Below are positions 1-6,749 of a DNA stretch of 16,634 nt, one piece after another. Source of the stretch: an uncultured Mycoplasmatota bacterium (GTDB taxonomy: Bacteria; Bacillota_I; Bacilli_A; RF39; UBA660); NCBI GenBank assembly GCA_948472605.1, contig CAOKUH010000021.1:1-16634 (forward strand), in the 5' to 3' direction. The first letter of the stretch is position 1. Each line of letters begins with the position of its first letter. The notes under the pieces were generated by a model. That model was not told the origin of the DNA. It did no database searches and was given only the letters and a program-made list of their open reading frames with translations. The position numbers and the translations under genes are program-made.

Positions 1-10
1 GCAAACAAAA

Positions 11-39
11 AGCGATATACTCTTTTTCAATATATCACT
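11..39 (-). terminator. leftward hairpin with T tract
   Basis: Read on the minus strand, AGTGATATA pairs with TATATCGCT (one G-T wobble) around an 11-nt loop and is followed by TTTTTGTTT. It lies 150 nt beyond the stop of the leftward queuosine-salvage gene and could end that transcript. Confidence 0.5.
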
Positions 40-173
40 TTGTCAACAATCTGAGATGATTTCCAGTAATCATCATTTCAAAATTTTTCATTATTAACTC
101 TATTAATACTAATTTATCATACATTTAATTATTTTAAAATATAGGTTGCATTTATATTCGTAATGAATAGATA

Positions 174-189
174 AAGCGATAAATCGCTT
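174..189 (-). terminator. weak hairpin just after qng1 stop
   Basis: AAGCG and CGCTT form a 5-bp stem with a 6-nt A/T loop, one base after the qng1 stop codon. On the minus strand it is followed by TATCTATT, a poor T tract. It may be a weak terminator or 3'-end stabiliser; the hairpin at 11-39 looks better. Confidence 0.3.
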
Positions 190-190
190 A

Positions 191-1135
191 TTAATAAGAT
201 ATAGTTCTAGTTAAATGATAAGGTTTATATTGTTTCGTTTTATCTTGACTTTTTCCCCATATAAAATCATTAATATCCATCCTATTAATAATTCTATTTA
301 TTTGCTCATGTATGTAATTAATAACAACTATCATACTTGCCCTTATTTCTACCTCAAGAGGACTATTTTCCTCTATTTCTATTTTATTTTCTAGTATTGA
401 AGATAACTCATTGCTATATTCCAAGATGCCAAAACCTTGCATTACTTGTGGTATTTTATAATCAGCACAACCAGTTAAGCTAGAATAATCAACATTAACT
501 AGTTCTTTGTTCTTAATCACATGTAATATATCTGAAGTTAATAATTGAGCTAACTTATAAAAATATATTGTTTTTCCTAGGTATATTCTTGTATCTTCAA
601 AACATGAAAAATTATCTATTAATACTTTAAAAAGATCTTTATCATTATTTATTCCTTTTATAAAATCATAAAAACTTCCATTCATATCTTTATTTACTAT
701 TGTTGCAATAGTATTAACAATTTTATATCTTTCTTCTAAAAGTGGTATATCAACATTTCCATTTAATATTTCTTTAAAATTTTCAAAAGTCATTTTTTCC
801 AATTGTTGATAAACCTCTACACTATCATGATTCTTAAACAAACCGAAGGTACAATGTAATAGAGCAATACCGCCATCCATTTCTTTACCATTTGCTTTTA
901 TAGTCCATTTAGGATTGCCCCAAAAAGAAAAATCAATTGCATCATATATAAGTAAAAAATTAACAATATCTTTTGTACTCATACCATAAATGTCATAAGG
1001 AACTTTGATTAAGTAATGAACATTATCAAAATCTAATAATTCTGATATTAGTTCATTTGCTTTATCATAATTTATTCTTACATGTTTTGTATTATCTACA
1101 ACAAACTGACATGTTTCTAACACTTTATCTAACAT
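191..1135 (-). CDS. queuosine salvage protein (Qng1 / DUF2419 family)
   Basis: A 314-residue protein matching the Qng1/DUF2419 family along its length. Family members hydrolyse queuosine 5'-monophosphate in the cytosol to release queuine for reinsertion into tRNA. Recognisable blocks are FSFWGNPKW (residues 69-77), GGIALLHC near 88-95, the YFYKLAQLL stretch near 191-199, the signature LTGCADYKIPQ (220-230) whose Asp225 sits in the conserved active-site ADY block, EVEIRA (261-266), and a C-terminal Trp followed by PYHLTRTISY. Length is close to eukaryotic and bacterial homologues. I place the start at the ATG at 1135, because GGTGAT lies 5 nt before it and an extended -10 box sits at 1153-1161; a 23-residue upstream extension to 1204 would run through that promoter. 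Divergent from 1312. No tgt or queuine transporter is in the window. Family assignment is from motif recognition only. Confidence 0.85.
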   Translation of the reverse strand: MLDKVLETCQFVVDNTKHVRINYDKANELISELLDFDNVHYLIKVPYDIYGMSTKDIVNFLLIYDAIDFSFWGNPKWTIKANGKEMDGGIALLHCTFGLFKNHDSVEVYQQLEKMTFENFKEILNGNVDIPLLEERYKIVNTIATIVNKDMNGSFYDFIKGINNDKDLFKVLIDNFSCFEDTRIYLGKTIYFYKLAQLLTSDILHVIKNKELVNVDYSSLTGCADYKIPQVMQGFGILEYSNELSSILENKIEIEENSPLEVEIRASMIVVINYIHEQINRIINRMDINDFIWGKSQDKTKQYKPYHLTRTISY

Positions 1136-1152
1136 TTTTATCACCAAACAAA

Positions 1153-1161
1153 AGTATATCA
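1153..1161 (-). promoter_or_regulatory. extended -10 promoter of qng1
   Basis: On the minus strand TGATATACT matches the extended -10 consensus (TGnTATAAT) with one mismatch. No good -35 is visible. A transcript would start just before the GGTGAT ribosome binding site, which supports the ATG at 1135. Confidence 0.5.
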
Positions 1162-1251
1162 TAATTTTAACTAAATTTATTATTTTTAATCTTCCCATAA
1201 TCATTAAAGAATTAAAATATACTAGTAAGATTAATTAAAATGTTTTTCCCT

Positions 1252-1281
1252 TATGGATAAAATAGAAAATATATGATAATA
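1252..1281 (+). promoter_or_regulatory. weak promoter before the gene at 1312
   Basis: TTATGG (1252-1257) and GATAAT (1276-1281) are separated by 18 bp, upstream of the ribosome binding site GGGAGA of the next gene. The -35 is poor, so this is tentative. Confidence 0.3.
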
Positions 1282-1311
1282 TAGTAAAACTAAAAAAGGG
1301 AGATAAATATT

Positions 1312-1935
1312 ATGAAAAAAACTGGAAAACAGGAAAGAATTAAATCTTGCAAAAATTTTACAAAAATAGAAAGAATAACATATATTGCCTCAAAAGAAAT
1401 TAATTTAGATATAATAGATTATTTAATAAAAAGAACTAAAAATATACAAATTCAAATATTAAATAAAGATAAAGAAAAACTAATAAAATTATCAAAAGAA
1501 GGTAAATTAAATAACTTTTCATTTCAAACTACAAGAGCAGCAATAGTTTTTTTTAATGATGACGATTATATAGAAAGTGGTTATATCAAAATATCTAAAA
1601 ATAATGAACTTTTCCATTCTTGGATATGCTTTTGGTATGATGAAGAGAAATATGTTTTTGATCCCAGTTTAGACGTTATAAATAAAAAAGAGTTTTATCA
1701 AAAAGTATTTGAAACTCAAGTTTTAGTTAAAATTCCATCTTATGCAGTTCGAAATGAAATATTAAAAAAAGTATCTACAGATGAACTTCAAAATGAAGAA
1801 ATAAAAATTATGACAAACGAGAATCTTAACTCTTTTATATACCAAAGTGAAACAGGATATAAAATTGAAACAGATAATGGCATTATTAAGAAACTAATTG
1901 TCCATTATTATAAAAATGATAATGAAAATTCATGA
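1312..1935 (+). CDS. hypothetical protein with His-Trp...Asp-Pro block
   Basis: I do not recognise this 207-residue protein. It is lysine-, asparagine- and isoleucine-rich and has no signal peptide or membrane segment, so it is probably cytosolic. Near the middle it has LFHSWICFWYDEEKYVFDPSLD. A His-x-Trp followed about 15 residues later by FDPS resembles the His and Asp part of transglutaminase-like or papain-like folds. A matching upstream catalytic cysteine is not evident: Cys13 is far away and the other Cys lies inside the block itself. A catalytic role is therefore only a guess. The start ATG has GGGAGA 9 nt upstream. It ends in TGA, 37 nt before the response regulator, so it could be co-transcribed with the two-component genes. 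Confidence 0.75.
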   Translation: MKKTGKQERIKSCKNFTKIERITYIASKEINLDIIDYLIKRTKNIQIQILNKDKEKLIKLSKEGKLNNFSFQTTRAAIVFFNDDDYIESGYIKISKNNELFHSWICFWYDEEKYVFDPSLDVINKKEFYQKVFETQVLVKIPSYAVRNEILKKVSTDELQNEEIKIMTNENLNSFIYQSETGYKIETDNGIIKKLIVHYYKNDNENS

Positions 1936-1972
1936 TATTTTCACAAAAATACTTTAAAATACATTTAAGGAA

Positions 1973-2644
1973 GTGATTATTATAAAAGTATTAATTGTTG
2001 ATGATGAAGAATTAATTAGAGATGTTATAAAAGAATATTTAAAATTAGAAGATATAGCTTATACTGAAGCCTCAGATGGTTATGAAGCAATAAATATTGC
2101 CAAAAATGAAGAGTTTGACATTATTATCATGGACATAATGATGCCTAAAATGGATGGGTATAGTGCTGTAAAAGAAATAAGAAAATTTAGTAATGTACCA
2201 TTTATAATGTTAAGTGCTAGAAGTGAAGAATATGACAAATTAACTTGTTTTGATATCGGTGTAGATGATTATGTAACAAAGCCTTTTAGTCCAAGAGAAT
2301 TAATCGCTAGAATTAAAGCTGTTACCAAAAGAAATCAAACCAATAATAATATCTATAAATTTAAAGGTTTAGAAATAGATGTTCAAGCCCACGAGGTTTA
2401 CATTGATAAGACAAGCATTTTCCTAACTCCCAAAGAATATGATTTGCTAATATATTTAATTGAAAATAAAAATATTGCATTATCACGTGAGAACTTACTT
2501 ACTAACATTTGGGGATATGATTTTTATGGCGACGATAGAACAGTAGATACCCATATAAAAACACTAAGGAAAAATTTAGGCAAATATAGTGACTACATCG
2601 TAACAATAAGAAAAGTTGGATATAAATTTGAATATAAAGAATAA
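1973..2644 (+). CDS. OmpR/PhoB-family response regulator
   Basis: Two-domain DNA-binding response regulator. The receiver domain (about residues 4-118) has acidic Asp10-Asp11, phosphoacceptor Asp54 in IIIMDIMMPKMDG, switch Ser81 and Lys103 in VTKPF. A winged-helix effector domain (about 126-221) contains the LTPKEYDLLIYL block and recognition helix RTVDTHIKTLRKNLG. The sensor kinase follows immediately, so the pair forms a phosphorelay. The start is uncertain. GTG at 1973 lies inside an almost perfect Shine-Dalgarno sequence (AAGGAAGTGAT), too close to act as start by normal spacing, while in-frame ATT at 1979 or ATA at 1982 are ideally spaced; there is no ATG. The encoded product would then begin KVLIVDDE, as usual for the family. 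The protein is complete and intact. Pho-box-like repeats after the kinase gene suggest a PhoB/PhoP-like specificity, but the signal is unknown. Confidence 0.93.
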   Translation: MIIIKVLIVDDEELIRDVIKEYLKLEDIAYTEASDGYEAINIAKNEEFDIIIMDIMMPKMDGYSAVKEIRKFSNVPFIMLSARSEEYDKLTCFDIGVDDYVTKPFSPRELIARIKAVTKRNQTNNNIYKFKGLEIDVQAHEVYIDKTSIFLTPKEYDLLIYLIENKNIALSRENLLTNIWGYDFYGDDRTVDTHIKTLRKNLGKYSDYIVTIRKVGYKFEYKE

Positions 2645-4058
2645 AATAATAAATTGGTACACTAATGTTACTTCTAAAAAACAAAGCCTAAATTTAAAAA
2701 CCTTATTATATTTAATTCTATTCAGTTTAGGAATAATAGTTTTCTTATGGATATTTCAAGTTATATTTTTAAAAATCAGTTATGAACATTATCAAATAAA
2801 AAAAATGAATTCAATTGTTAAAACAATAGAAAAAACAGATAGCATTAATTTAGATGAAACCTTAAATTCATTAGCTTATCAAAATAGTGTATGCATAGAA
2901 TATGAAACAAATTTTGGGATTGTTGCTTCATATAACACCAATCAATTTGAATGTGGTCTAGATAAAAATATAAGTAGTATTAATAAAATAATGAATAATT
3001 TAAAAAATAACGGAAATAAAAAAAGTGGTGTTAAACTAATTAACCCAACCTATAAAACAAAAGCATATTTATATGGTATAAGTCTTGATACAGGTTATAT
3101 TTTCATATATAGTTCATTAGAAGATATTGACTCAACTAGCATGATCTTAAAAAATCAATTAATTTATATAATGATTTTGGTATTAGTACTTGCTTGTTTT
3201 ATCGCCTATTTTTTATCCAAAAAAATAACTCGACCAATAATAAGTATTACAAAAAAAGCAAGAGAAATGGGAAAAGGTAACTATGATGTCTATTTTTTAG
3301 AAAATGGGACTTTAGAAATAGATGAGCTTGCCCGAACCCTAAATAATGCATGCAGTGATATGAAAAAAATTGATGAATTAAGACGTGATTTATTAGCCAA
3401 TGTATCGCATGATTTAAAAACACCTCTAACAATGATTAAAGCTTATGCAGAAATGGTAAGAGATATTTCCTATAAAGATAAAGAAAAAAGAGAAAAAGAT
3501 TTAAATATAATAATTGATGAAGCAGATCGATTAAATGTTTTAGTTAATGACTTACTAGACTTATCAAAACTCCAAGCAAATAGTGAAGTTTTATTATTAA
3601 GTAAATATGATTTAGTTACAGAAATCAAAAGTGTTTTATCAAAGTATGACATTATAAAAGAAAAAGAAAACTATGATTTTGTACTAGAACTACCAGAAAA
3701 AGCTAATGTATACGCAGATAAGAACAAAATAAATCAAGTTATTTACAATCTACTTAATAATGCTATTAACTATACAGGAAAAGATAAAAAAATAATTATT
3801 AAAGTTACAGAAAAAAAAGATAGATTTTTAGTAGAAATAATTGATACAGGAAAAGGTGTTAAAAGTTCTGATATTCCTTATATATGGGATAGATATTATA
3901 AAAATGATAAAAATAATAAGAATCATAAAAGAAATGTTGTTGGAACTGGTATAGGGTTATCAATTGTTCGGAATATTTTAGATATTCATAAATTTAAATA
4001 TGGGGTAAAAGCCAGAAAACCACATGGAACAATATTTTATTTTGAAATTGTCAAGTAA
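2616..4058 (+). CDS. membrane sensor histidine kinase
   Basis: Partner kinase of the preceding regulator. TM1 is about residues 29-53, an extracytoplasmic sensor loop about 54-180 and TM2 about 182-201; then a HAMP linker. The HisKA block LLANVSHDLKTPLTMIKAYAEM carries the phosphorylated histidine (about His265). The ATPase domain has the N box (NQVIYNLLNNAINYT), G1 (DTGKGV) and G2 (GTGIGLSIV). Role: autophosphorylation and phosphotransfer to Asp54 of the regulator. The gene overlaps the regulator's 3' end by 29 bp if TTG at 2616 is used. No good ribosome binding site precedes it, so translation may be coupled and the true start may lie anywhere up to about 2660. Of ordinary class I kinase size (about 480 residues). 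The loop has no named sensor fold that I can recognise. Confidence 0.92.
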   Translation: MDINLNIKNKIINWYTNVTSKKQSLNLKTLLYLILFSLGIIVFLWIFQVIFLKISYEHYQIKKMNSIVKTIEKTDSINLDETLNSLAYQNSVCIEYETNFGIVASYNTNQFECGLDKNISSINKIMNNLKNNGNKKSGVKLINPTYKTKAYLYGISLDTGYIFIYSSLEDIDSTSMILKNQLIYIMILVLVLACFIAYFLSKKITRPIISITKKAREMGKGNYDVYFLENGTLEIDELARTLNNACSDMKKIDELRRDLLANVSHDLKTPLTMIKAYAEMVRDISYKDKEKREKDLNIIIDEADRLNVLVNDLLDLSKLQANSEVLLLSKYDLVTEIKSVLSKYDIIKEKENYDFVLELPEKANVYADKNKINQVIYNLLNNAINYTGKDKKIIIKVTEKKDRFLVEIIDTGKGVKSSDIPYIWDRYYKNDKNNKNHKRNVVGTGIGLSIVRNILDIHKFKYGVKARKPHGTIFYFEIVK

Positions 4059-4063
4059 ACTAT

Positions 4064-4108
4064 CTTTCACTTATATTTCACAATTTTGTCATATTTGTTT
4101 GTTACTAT
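4064..4108 (+). promoter_or_regulatory. Pho-box-like promoter of the small RNA
   Basis: Three 7-mers, CTTTCAC (4064-4070), ATTTCAC (4075-4081) and TTGTCAT (4086-4092), repeat at exact 11-bp steps with 4-bp AT spacers. Ten bases after the last one is TACTAT (4103-4108), a usable -10. No other -35 is present. This 7-4-7-10-(-10) layout is that of PhoB/PhoP-activated promoters, where the activator replaces the -35 contact. The same layout recurs at 8618-8651. Confidence 0.55.
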
Positions 4109-4114
4109 GAATAC

Positions 4115-4247
4115 ATGGAAAGGAGTGTGATTTTATAGAGATAAAAAGATTATAATTATATAAAACGATAACTCTATACAATTTAAATAACATATAAACT
4201 CAAACTCACACTTTAAAAAGAAAGACGATTAATTGTCTTTCTTTTTT
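4115..4247 (+). ncRNA. candidate structured small RNA or leader RNA
   Basis: This gene-free stretch has its own promoter and a strong terminator. AGTGTGA (4124-4130) pairs with TCACACT (4206-4212), extendable by two G-U pairs; nested inside, TATAGAG (4134-4140) pairs with CTCTATA (4172-4178). A third AT-only hairpin is possible at 4150-4163. The outer stem would hide a strong ribosome-binding-like sequence (AAAGGAG). It may be a free small RNA, or a leader with tiny ORFs: ATG 4115 gives seven codons (MERSVIL), and ATA 4135 gives six. I recognise no known RNA family. It could also act as an attenuator before the gene at 4336. Confidence 0.45.
4217..4247 (+). terminator. strong Rho-independent terminator
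   Basis: AAAGAAAGAC (4217-4226) pairs with GTCTTTCTTT (4235-4244) around an 8-nt loop, with an uninterrupted T run through 4247. It closes the candidate small RNA. Confidence 0.85.
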
Positions 4248-4252
4248 AGGCC

Positions 4253-4281
4253 TTTTCGTTTTTTTTATTATATGATAGAAT
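4253..4281 (+). promoter_or_regulatory. weak promoter before the COG2426 gene
   Basis: TTTTCG (4253-4258), 17 bp, then TAGAAT (4276-4281). The -35 is poor. It is the best candidate for transcription of the 4336-5466 pair independent of the upstream terminator. Confidence 0.3.
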
Positions 4282-4335
4282 TATTAAAAGAAAATAATAA
4301 AGAAAATTTGAATATATTTTATTGGGGTGAAGTAA

Positions 4336-4848
4336 ATGACACAAAAATTGGCTAGTTTTATAGTAGGTTTATTTGGAGGAATTGCAGGTAGTATATTAGG
4401 TAAATATATTGTAATATTCATTATTAGCATGATACCTATATTAGAATTAAGAGGAGGACTAATTGCAGCTAGTTTATTTAATCTTCCTATGTGGCAAAGT
4501 TTTTTTATTTGTTTTATAGGTAACATTATACCAATACCATTTATTTTATTACTTATTAATCCTATTTTTAGAATGATGCGTAAATGGCCTCACTTAGGAA
4601 AAATAGTATTATGGTGTGAAGAAAAAGCAAACTCTAAAAAGGATAAAATTGAAAATTTAAAATATTTAGGCTTATTTTTATTTGTTGGAATTCCATTACC
4701 AGGAACAGGAGCTTGGACAGGATGCTTAATTGCAGCTCTTTTAGATATGGATAAGAAAAAATCAATGTTAGCAGCTACATTAGGTGTTGTACTAGCAGGA
4801 ATTATAATGTTAATTTTTTCATATGGTGTTTTAGGAAGGATATTTTAA
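4336..4848 (+). CDS. COG2426 small multi-drug export family membrane protein
   Basis: A 170-residue integral membrane protein of the Sm_multidrug_ex (PF06695/COG2426) family. Visible markers are the ELRGG block after the first hydrophobic segment (near residues 35-40) and the PLPGTGAWTG block near 118-127. Hydrophobic segments lie at about 5-33, 40-75, 107-135 and 141-166. The Lys/Arg-rich stretch between them (about 80-105) is probably cytoplasmic. The family name reflects an early annotation, and the transported substrate is not established. GGGGTGA precedes the ATG at good spacing. Its stop codon directly abuts the ATG of the next gene, so the two are surely co-transcribed. Confidence 0.85.
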   Translation: MTQKLASFIVGLFGGIAGSILGKYIVIFIISMIPILELRGGLIAASLFNLPMWQSFFICFIGNIIPIPFILLLINPIFRMMRKWPHLGKIVLWCEEKANSKKDKIENLKYLGLFLFVGIPLPGTGAWTGCLIAALLDMDKKKSMLAATLGVVLAGIIMLIFSYGVLGRIF

Positions 4849-5466
4849 ATGAAACATTTATATTTTGTAAGTAATAATTTAGTAAGCAAAATTAATGTTG
4901 TTCATCTAAAAGATACTACTTATAAAGAAGCAAGAAAAATGACTACCTTAAGTTCTAAAGGAGAAGAAAATGCAGCTAGTTTAATAACTCTTGAAGTTTT
5001 AGATAATGTTGAAGTAGTTTATACATCTAAATATTTATGTGCTTTAGATACAGGAAAATATATAGCAGAACAAAAAAGAATAGATTTAGTTATAGATGAA
5101 AGATTAAATGAAAGAGTTGTAGGAGAACTAGGTAGTAATGAATTTCGTTATTTAAAAGGAATGCAAGAACATGATTTTAATTTTAAACTCCAAGATGGAG
5201 AATCAATTAATGACGTTCAAAAAAGAATGGAAGATTTTTTATTAGATATATTACTTAGTCCCGAAAAAAATATTTTAATTGTTACTCATAATATTGCACT
5301 ATTAAGCTTACTTGCTAAATATTGTAATAAAGGATATAACTTATATGATAGATTAATTCTAGATTATTATGATGAAGTTATATTTGATGGAACTTTCCAT
5401 GAAATGGACTTAATTGAATTTGTTTATGATGAAGATAAATGTGTTGGCTTTAGAAGAATTATGTAA
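4849..5466 (+). CDS. histidine phosphatase-superfamily protein, probably catalytically dead
   Basis: The 205-residue chain follows the phosphoglycerate mutase-like (histidine phosphatase) plan: an initial KHLYFV strand, VYTSKYLCALDT (55-68), the DERLNE block (83-88), DGES (116-119) and ILIVTHN with His147. But the defining RHG motif after the first strand is Ser8-Asn9-Asn10, so the phosphorylated histidine is absent. The usual Arg of SxxxRA is Cys64, and THG is THN. Phosphatase or mutase activity is therefore unlikely; it may bind a ligand or partner. The reading frame is intact, which argues against simple decay. Its ATG follows the stop of the COG2426 gene with no gap, and GGAAGGAT inside that gene serves as ribosome binding site. 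A functional link with the membrane protein is inferred from context only. Confidence 0.75.
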   Translation: MKHLYFVSNNLVSKINVVHLKDTTYKEARKMTTLSSKGEENAASLITLEVLDNVEVVYTSKYLCALDTGKYIAEQKRIDLVIDERLNERVVGELGSNEFRYLKGMQEHDFNFKLQDGESINDVQKRMEDFLLDILLSPEKNILIVTHNIALLSLLAKYCNKGYNLYDRLILDYYDEVIFDGTFHEMDLIEFVYDEDKCVGFRRIM

Positions 5467-5470
5467 TATT

Positions 5471-5499
5471 AAAAAAACACACTAATCTTATAGTATGTT
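5471..5499 (-). terminator. terminator of relB-like gene
   Basis: On the minus strand AACATACTA pairs with TAGTGTGTT (one wobble) across a 6-nt loop containing the stop codon, followed by a T run. On the plus strand it may also weakly serve the gene ending at 5466. Confidence 0.65.
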
Positions 5500-5754
5500 T
5501 TCAAAATCGTTATAATCACTTGAATTTTTTTCTCGACTCATAATTTCTGGTTCATTTAAGTTTTGAGAATTTATATTTTTTTCTACTCTACTAGGAGTAA
5601 AAGGTAGTGCTTGGTTTCTTACACATTGAGCTAAAAACATATTTAAAGCAACACTTGTATTTAAGCCAAGTTCTTTAAATAGTTTATCAGCTTGTTTTTT
5701 TAAATCTTTATCAACTCTAAAACTCATATTGATTGCTTCAGTTATCTTGGCCAA
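5488..5754 (-). CDS. RelB/DinJ-family antitoxin, orphan
   Basis: 88 residues. The N-terminal half fits the RelB/DinJ ribbon-helix-helix family: INMSFRVDKDLKKQADKLFKELGLNTSVALNMFLAQCV, with the typical GLN(T/M)S-A-N-FL pattern. These proteins repress their own operon and neutralise a RelE/YafQ-type RNase. The polar C-terminal tail (50-88) is where toxin binding would occur. The start is TTG at 5754, with AGGTAG 6 nt upstream; a later in-frame ATG at Met10 is less likely because it would cut into the DNA-binding strand. No toxin gene is present: the stop lies in a terminator and a plus-strand gene ends only 21 nt beyond. It is thus a solitary antitoxin, a repressor, or partner of a toxin elsewhere. 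Confidence 0.8.
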   Translation of the reverse strand: MAKITEAINMSFRVDKDLKKQADKLFKELGLNTSVALNMFLAQCVRNQALPFTPSRVEKNINSQNLNEPEIMSREKNSSDYNDFENIL

Positions 5755-5770
5755 TGTATCTACCTACTTT

Positions 5771-5807
5771 CTATATATAGATTACTATTTTTATTTCTTT
5801 AAGTCAA
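5771..5807 (-). promoter_or_regulatory. promoter and possible operator of relB-like gene
   Basis: On the minus strand TTGACT (5802-5807), a 17-bp spacer and TAATCT (5779-5784) make a good promoter. The 10-bp perfect palindrome CTATATATAG (5771-5780) touches the -10 and likely start point, a natural place for autorepression by a ribbon-helix-helix protein. Confidence 0.6.
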
Positions 5808-5815
5808 TAATATTC

Positions 5816-5844
5816 GAAAATAAAAGAGTGCTAAATTAGCACTC
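5816..5844 (-). terminator. terminator of the zinc-ribbon gene
   Basis: A perfect 9-bp stem (GAGTGCTAA/TTAGCACTC) followed on the minus strand by TTTTATTTTC. One arm encodes the last codons and stop of the gene at 5836. Confidence 0.8.
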
Positions 5845-6036
5845 ATTTTCATCTGGATCAATACATTTCCAATTAATAGTTCCACAAGTTGTACAAATAT
5901 AAGGAACCAATGTTTTCTTCCCCTTAGGTTTTTCATATTTTTCCACGATTTCAACACAAAGTAATCCCGTTTCACTATCTATATAGGCTCTACCTTGTTT
6001 TGAATCTTTACAATCTCCACAATTTTCTTTTTTCAT
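5836..6036 (-). CDS. small zinc-ribbon-like protein
   Basis: 66 residues with two cysteine pairs, Cys6-x2-Cys9 near the N-terminus and Cys48-x2-Cys51 (ICTTCGT), plus Cys58 and a C-terminal Cys66. The arrangement suggests one zinc-binding site or a rubredoxin-like knuckle. No membrane segment or other domain is visible and I do not know the function. The ATG at 6036 follows AAGGAGACGAT, an excellent ribosome binding site. It is upstream of and co-directional with the RelB-like gene, but a terminator and a separate promoter lie between them. Confidence 0.7.
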   Translation of the reverse strand: MKKENCGDCKDSKQGRAYIDSETGLLCVEIVEKYEKPKGKKTLVPYICTTCGTINWKCIDPDENEC

Positions 6037-6163
6037 AATATCGTCTCCTTAATATTTAATATGACCAAAAATTATGCTAAAATACTAGCTATAATTATAA
6101 AAACATGATTAATTAAATAAATTTGTCTTTATATTTATAATTTAAAATTAAGATGGTGATATA

Positions 6164-6727
6164 ATGAATTTAAAAGTAAAAGTAGGCATTAGCAATCGTC
6201 ATGTCCATTTAACAGAAGATATATATTATAAATTATTTGATAGTCCACTTTCGAAAAAAAAGGATTTAACGCAAATAGGAGAGTTTGCAGCAAATGAAAT
6301 GGTAAAAATAGAAACATCTAAAAAAACTTTTGATAATGTCAGAATTATTGGTCCATTTAGGAAATATAACCAAGTAGAAATATCAAGAAGTGATGCAAGA
6401 ATATTAGGAATTAATCCCCCAGTTCGTAAAAGTGGCGATTTAGAAAATAGTGAAAAAATTAAAATCACAACTCCTAAAGGAAGTGTTGTTTTAGATAATT
6501 GTTGTATAATATCGGAAAGGCATATCCACATGAGCTTGGATGATGCAAAATATTATGGAGTAAGTGATGAACAAATAGTTAAAGTTTTAATAAATGGCGA
6601 TAAATCTTGCATTTTATATGCTCATATTAAAGTAAGTGATAATGGCATTTTAGCATTTCATATTGATATAGATGATGCTAATGCCGCAGGGTTACAAAAT
6701 GATGATGAAGTAGAAATAATAATTTAA
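6164..6727 (+). CDS. pduL: PduL-type phosphate acyltransferase (phosphotransacetylase)
   Basis: 187 residues of the PduL family (PF06130), which interconverts acyl-CoA plus phosphate with acyl phosphate plus CoA. The metal-binding histidines are all present: His13 and His15 in ISNRHVHL, His120 and His122 in ISERHIHMS, His166 in FHIDIDDANA. The EISRSDAR block (72-79) carries the conserved arginines. The chain starts almost directly at the first catalytic strand, with no N-terminal encapsulation helix, and no microcompartment genes are nearby. It probably works in the cytosol as the housekeeping acetate-forming enzyme (with an acetate kinase elsewhere). GGTGAT lies 6 nt before the ATG. It is followed after 22 nt by the dus gene, likely in one operon. 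Confidence 0.9.
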   Translation: MNLKVKVGISNRHVHLTEDIYYKLFDSPLSKKKDLTQIGEFAANEMVKIETSKKTFDNVRIIGPFRKYNQVEISRSDARILGINPPVRKSGDLENSEKIKITTPKGSVVLDNCCIISERHIHMSLDDAKYYGVSDEQIVKVLINGDKSCILYAHIKVSDNGILAFHIDIDDANAAGLQNDDEVEIII

Positions 6728-6749
6728 ATGTAAAAAAGAAGGTGAATCG

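Noticed and set aside
1136..1204. N-terminal extension of the queuosine-salvage ORF to 1204
   Set aside because: It is hydrophobic and unlike the family, crosses a good -10 box, and has no ribosome binding site; ATG 1135 has GGTGAT.
3247..3652. Leftward ORFs inside the kinase, and similar antisense ORFs at 6226-6531, 9336-9608, 11812-12030, 13323-13505 and 14052-14273
   Set aside because: They mirror strongly coding plus-strand genes, lack ribosome binding sites and show no family features.
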